DNA of 64,000 bases from Desulfofustis limnaeus (lineage in GTDB: Bacteria; Desulfobacterota; Desulfobulbia; Desulfobulbales; Desulfocapsaceae). The notes under the pieces were generated by a model. That model did no database searches, was not told the DNA's origin, and saw only the letters and a list, made by a program, of their open reading frames with translations. Location: NCBI RefSeq assembly GCF_023169885.1, contig NZ_AP025516.1:1952501-2016500 (forward strand). The letters are read 5' to 3'. Below, one piece after another: positions 61,929-64,000 of the stretch; positions within the stretch are counted from its first letter, which is position 1; each line of letters begins with the position of its first letter. Both the position numbers and the translations under genes were made by a program.

Positions 61929-62762
61929 ATGAGCTATAAAAATCTGTTCGGCCTCCTGCTGTTCACCGCCCTCTTCTGCACCGGATTTCTGATCAACGGC
62001 AATCTCGGCCTCTACTTCAACGCCTCCGGACTCCTCATCGTTCTCGGCGGAACGGCCGCAGCGGCGCTGCTGAGCTTCAAGGTCGAACAACTGCGCATCG
62101 TCTACCGGGTGATGAAGGCTTCATATCACCACCCCTTGAAGAGCGAGACGGAGATAATCAACATCCTCATCGATCTCTCCATCAAATCGCGCCTGGACGG
62201 TATCCTCTCCCTGCAAAAAGAAGAGAACGAGACCACCATCCTCTTTCTGCGCCGCGCCCTCGGCTGCCTGGTGGATGGCTACGGCACCGAGCAGATACGC
62301 GACATCCTCAACACCGAGATGTATTTCTTCAAACTGCGCCGTGAGGAGTTGCAGCGCATCCTGCGCTCCATCGGCGATTTCTTCCCGGCCTTCGGCATCA
62401 TCGGTTCGGTGGTCGGTCTGATCGCCATGCTCAACGGCATCGGCGACACCTCGATCCTGCTCAAGGCGGTACCGATCGCGTTGACCTCAACGCTGTACGG
62501 CTTGATCCTGGCCAACTTTTTCTTCCTGCCTTTCGCCGCCAACCTCCGGGAACGCACCAACCACGAGTTGTTGCTGCAGAAGATCATCACCGAGGGGGTG
62601 ATCGCGATCAACTCCGAGGTCAACCCGATCATCCTGAAGACCAGGCTGGAATCGTTTTTGACCCCGTCGTCACGAGACCTCGATCTGGTCTCCTACCGCA
62701 AGATCAGAGAGCGATTCAACATCGAGCTGCAGGAAAAAAACAACCTTGAGCCGGTATGTTAG
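61929..62762 (+). CDS. MotA/TolQ/ExbB-type proton channel protein
   Basis: A 277-residue protein with four membrane helices: LFGLLLFTALFCTGFLING, ASGLLIVLGGTAAAAL, then a long cytoplasmic loop (about 60-150), and FFPAFGIIGSVVGLIAML and PIALTSTLYGLILANFFFLPFA. The conserved prolines in the last two helices match MotA. The loop is short of MotA's length. It pairs with the upstream MotB-like gene. Ion and cellular role are unknown. Confidence 0.88.
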   Translation: MSYKNLFGLLLFTALFCTGFLINGNLGLYFNASGLLIVLGGTAAAALLSFKVEQLRIVYRVMKASYHHPLKSETEIINILIDLSIKSRLDGILSLQKEENETTILFLRRALGCLVDGYGTEQIRDILNTEMYFFKLRREELQRILRSIGDFFPAFGIIGSVVGLIAMLNGIGDTSILLKAVPIALTSTLYGLILANFFFLPFAANLRERTNHELLLQKIITEGVIAINSEVNPIILKTRLESFLTPSSRDLDLVSYRKIRERFNIELQEKNNLEPVC

Positions 62763-62831
62763 CATCATATCCGAAACGGTAACCCTCTTTTCCGCTGGCC
62801 GGCACCCGATCGCCTTGCTCAGTCTTCTTTA
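62763..62831. other. Short spacer before repeat F
   Basis: This 69-nt spacer between the MotA-like gene and repeat copy F holds no feature I can name. Confidence 0.3.
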
Positions 62832-62976
62832 GGGGAGCTTGAAAAATTCGAAATTTCGTTCAAGATCGAGGCGCGCAAGATCATTTTACCGCAGGCTTAT
62901 ACATGATATTCCGAGGATAAAATGTGATTACGCAACGATGAGATTGGGCGAAATGGCAATTTTTCAAGGTTCCCCT
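62832..62976. repeat. Palindromic intergenic repeat, copy F
   Basis: It begins GGGGAGCTTGAAAAATTCG and ends TTTTTCAAGGTTCCCC. The terminal inverted repeat is about 27 bp and the clearest in the family. The interior TACATGATATTCCGAGGATAAAATGTG matches copy E. Confidence 0.88.
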
Positions 62977-63012
62977 TAAGCGTACTTCTCGCTCGTACAT
63001 ACAGCACTCCCC

Positions 63013-63100
63013 TGATCCGTAGTACCGGAGGCTGCCTCGTGGAGGCCCAGCGGAGCAAGGAAACAGGCCGGAACGCAGCTGCCGGAGGTACTGCGGATCA
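63013..63100. other. Inverted-repeat structure upstream of dnaE
   Basis: TGATCCGTAGTACC (63013-63026) and GGTACTGCGGATCA (63087-63100) pair over 14 nt with one mismatch (a T-G wobble on RNA). The 60-nt loop contains GGAGGCTGC and GCAGCTGCCGGA that can pair partially. It is not a terminator and it lies about 280 nt upstream of dnaE. It might be a structured RNA leader or a repeat, but I do not recognise it. The following 63101-63381 holds no gene. Confidence 0.5.
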
Positions 63101-63381
63101 CGGGAAACCTTTCCAGATCTCTCCTGAACAATAATTTCATATAGTTACAAACAGATACCCAACACATCGCGGCTCAGGTTTTCCGTGCAGGGAGATCCTG
63201 TTCATGGTATTTTTTCCTGGTTCTTCCGCTTCGTTGATTCATTCAATCCCCCGTTTGCTACGAGAGTTTTATCATGGTTTGTTGTTCGTCTTGGTTACTG
63301 CCTTTTCCTGTATTGTCCCCACATTATAACGTGGCCCGCTCGGCCGTTTCACACCCATCTTTTTCCTTGGGAGAGCAGCCA

Positions 63382-64000
63382 TGAGCGCCGGATTCGTCCA
63401 CCTGCACGTCCACTCCCAGCACAGCCTGCTGGACGGGGCCATCCGCGTCTCCGATCTGCTGGATAAATGCCGCGAATACCAGATGGATGCCGTGGCCCTG
63501 ACCGACCATGGCGCCATGTACGGGGCTCTGGAATTCTATACCAAGGCCAAGAAGGCCGGCATCAAACCGATCGTCGGCTGCGAGTTCTACGTGGCGCCGG
63601 GACATCGAAGCGAAAAGAAAGTGGGAGAGGCCGGACCGGCCTTTCACCTTATTCTTTTGGCCATGAATTATCAGGGTTACCGTAACCTATTGAAGCTGTC
63701 CAGCATCGCCCAGTTCGAGGGTTTCTACTACAAGCCCCGCATCGATCGGGAAGTACTGGAGCAGTACAGCGACAACCTGATCGCGCTCAGCGCCTGTCTG
63801 CACGGCGAGGTCCCCTGGTTGCTCGGCCGCAACCGTTTTCCTGAAGCACGCGACAAGGCACTGGCCATGCAAGAGCTCTTCGGCGATCGTTACTATTTCG
63901 AACTGCAGGAAAACGGCATCCCGGAACAGAAAATCGTCAACGAAGGCCTGCTCCGTCTGAGCAGTGAGTTGGGAATCAAGGTTATCGCCACCAACGATTG
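63382..64000 (+). CDS. dnaE: DNA polymerase III alpha subunit, N-terminal part (cut by the window end)
   Basis: The frame opens MSAGFVHLHVHSQHSLLDG and runs to the end of the window, 206 codons. The PHP domain is clear: HLHVHSQHSLLDGAIR, VALTDHGAMYGALEFY, and LIALSACLHGEV. The motifs FHLILLAMNYQGYRNLLKL and FYYKPRIDRE match DnaE. GGAGAG precedes the ATG. DnaE is the catalytic subunit of the replicative polymerase; the PHP domain is usually structural or a vestigial exonuclease. Confidence 0.95.

Noticed and set aside
63001-63381. Possible cobalamin or other known riboswitch before dnaE
   Set aside because: Inverted repeats exist, but no recognised riboswitch core is present.

Overview
The window looks like chromosomal DNA of a strictly anaerobic, probably sulfate-reducing bacterium of the Desulfobacterota (Desulfobulbales-like; a glycolate or lactate oxidiser such as a Desulfofustis relative would fit). 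This is inferred from gene content: a lactate/glycolate oxidation operon ordered like the organic-acid-oxidation region of Desulfovibrio, a tungstate transporter, a small siroheme sulfite-reductase-like protein, several TRAP transporters and a 23S intervening sequence. No taxonomic search was possible.

Layout. 1-3.1 kb: the 3' part of an rRNA operon, with a 23S gene (5' end outside the window) interrupted by an intervening sequence encoding an S23-type four-helix-bundle protein, then 5S and a strong terminator. 3.1-3.9 kb: gene-free, with two palindromic repeat elements. 3.9-14.3 kb: mixed housekeeping genes (membrane protein plus family 2 glycosyltransferase, response regulator, Trm5-like tRNA methyltransferase, nitroreductase, dienelactone hydrolase, thiD, methyltransferase, sodium:solute symporter, TiaS-like protein). 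14.5-21.7 kb: a molybdenum/tungsten and nitrogen region (molybdenum-storage-protein-like kinase with a small partner, amtB with a sigma-54 promoter, a P-II gene, a ModA-like binding protein and tupABC). 22.2-34.8 kb: small accessory genes, tex, lytic transglycosylase, polysaccharide deacetylase, GT25, cobalamin-dependent radical SAM protein, hydrolase and nitroreductase.

35.0-43.9 kb is a tight minus-strand operon glcD-glcF-pta-ackA-lutC-lutAB(fused). It should oxidise lactate or glycolate and conserve energy by acetyl-CoA to acetate substrate-level phosphorylation. Divergent from it (44.2-49.2 kb) is a DctPQM TRAP transporter followed by an isocitrate-lyase/PEP-mutase family enzyme and a LarA-like racemase, plausibly uptake and entry of 2-hydroxy acids. 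49.5-52.7 kb is a second, TAXI-type TRAP system. 52.7-54.9 kb is ilvBN with a Val/Leu-rich leader peptide and attenuator. 56.2-59.1 kb pairs a class III fructose-1,6-bisphosphatase with a GlpX-like protein that lacks the catalytic acidic motifs. The window ends with a response regulator, a siroheme-protein gene, a motB-motA-like pair and the 5' part of dnaE.

Two dispersed palindromic repeat families occupy many of the larger intergenic gaps: about 140 bp in six copies, and a longer element with two related copies. No CRISPR array, prophage, transposase or tRNA gene was seen.
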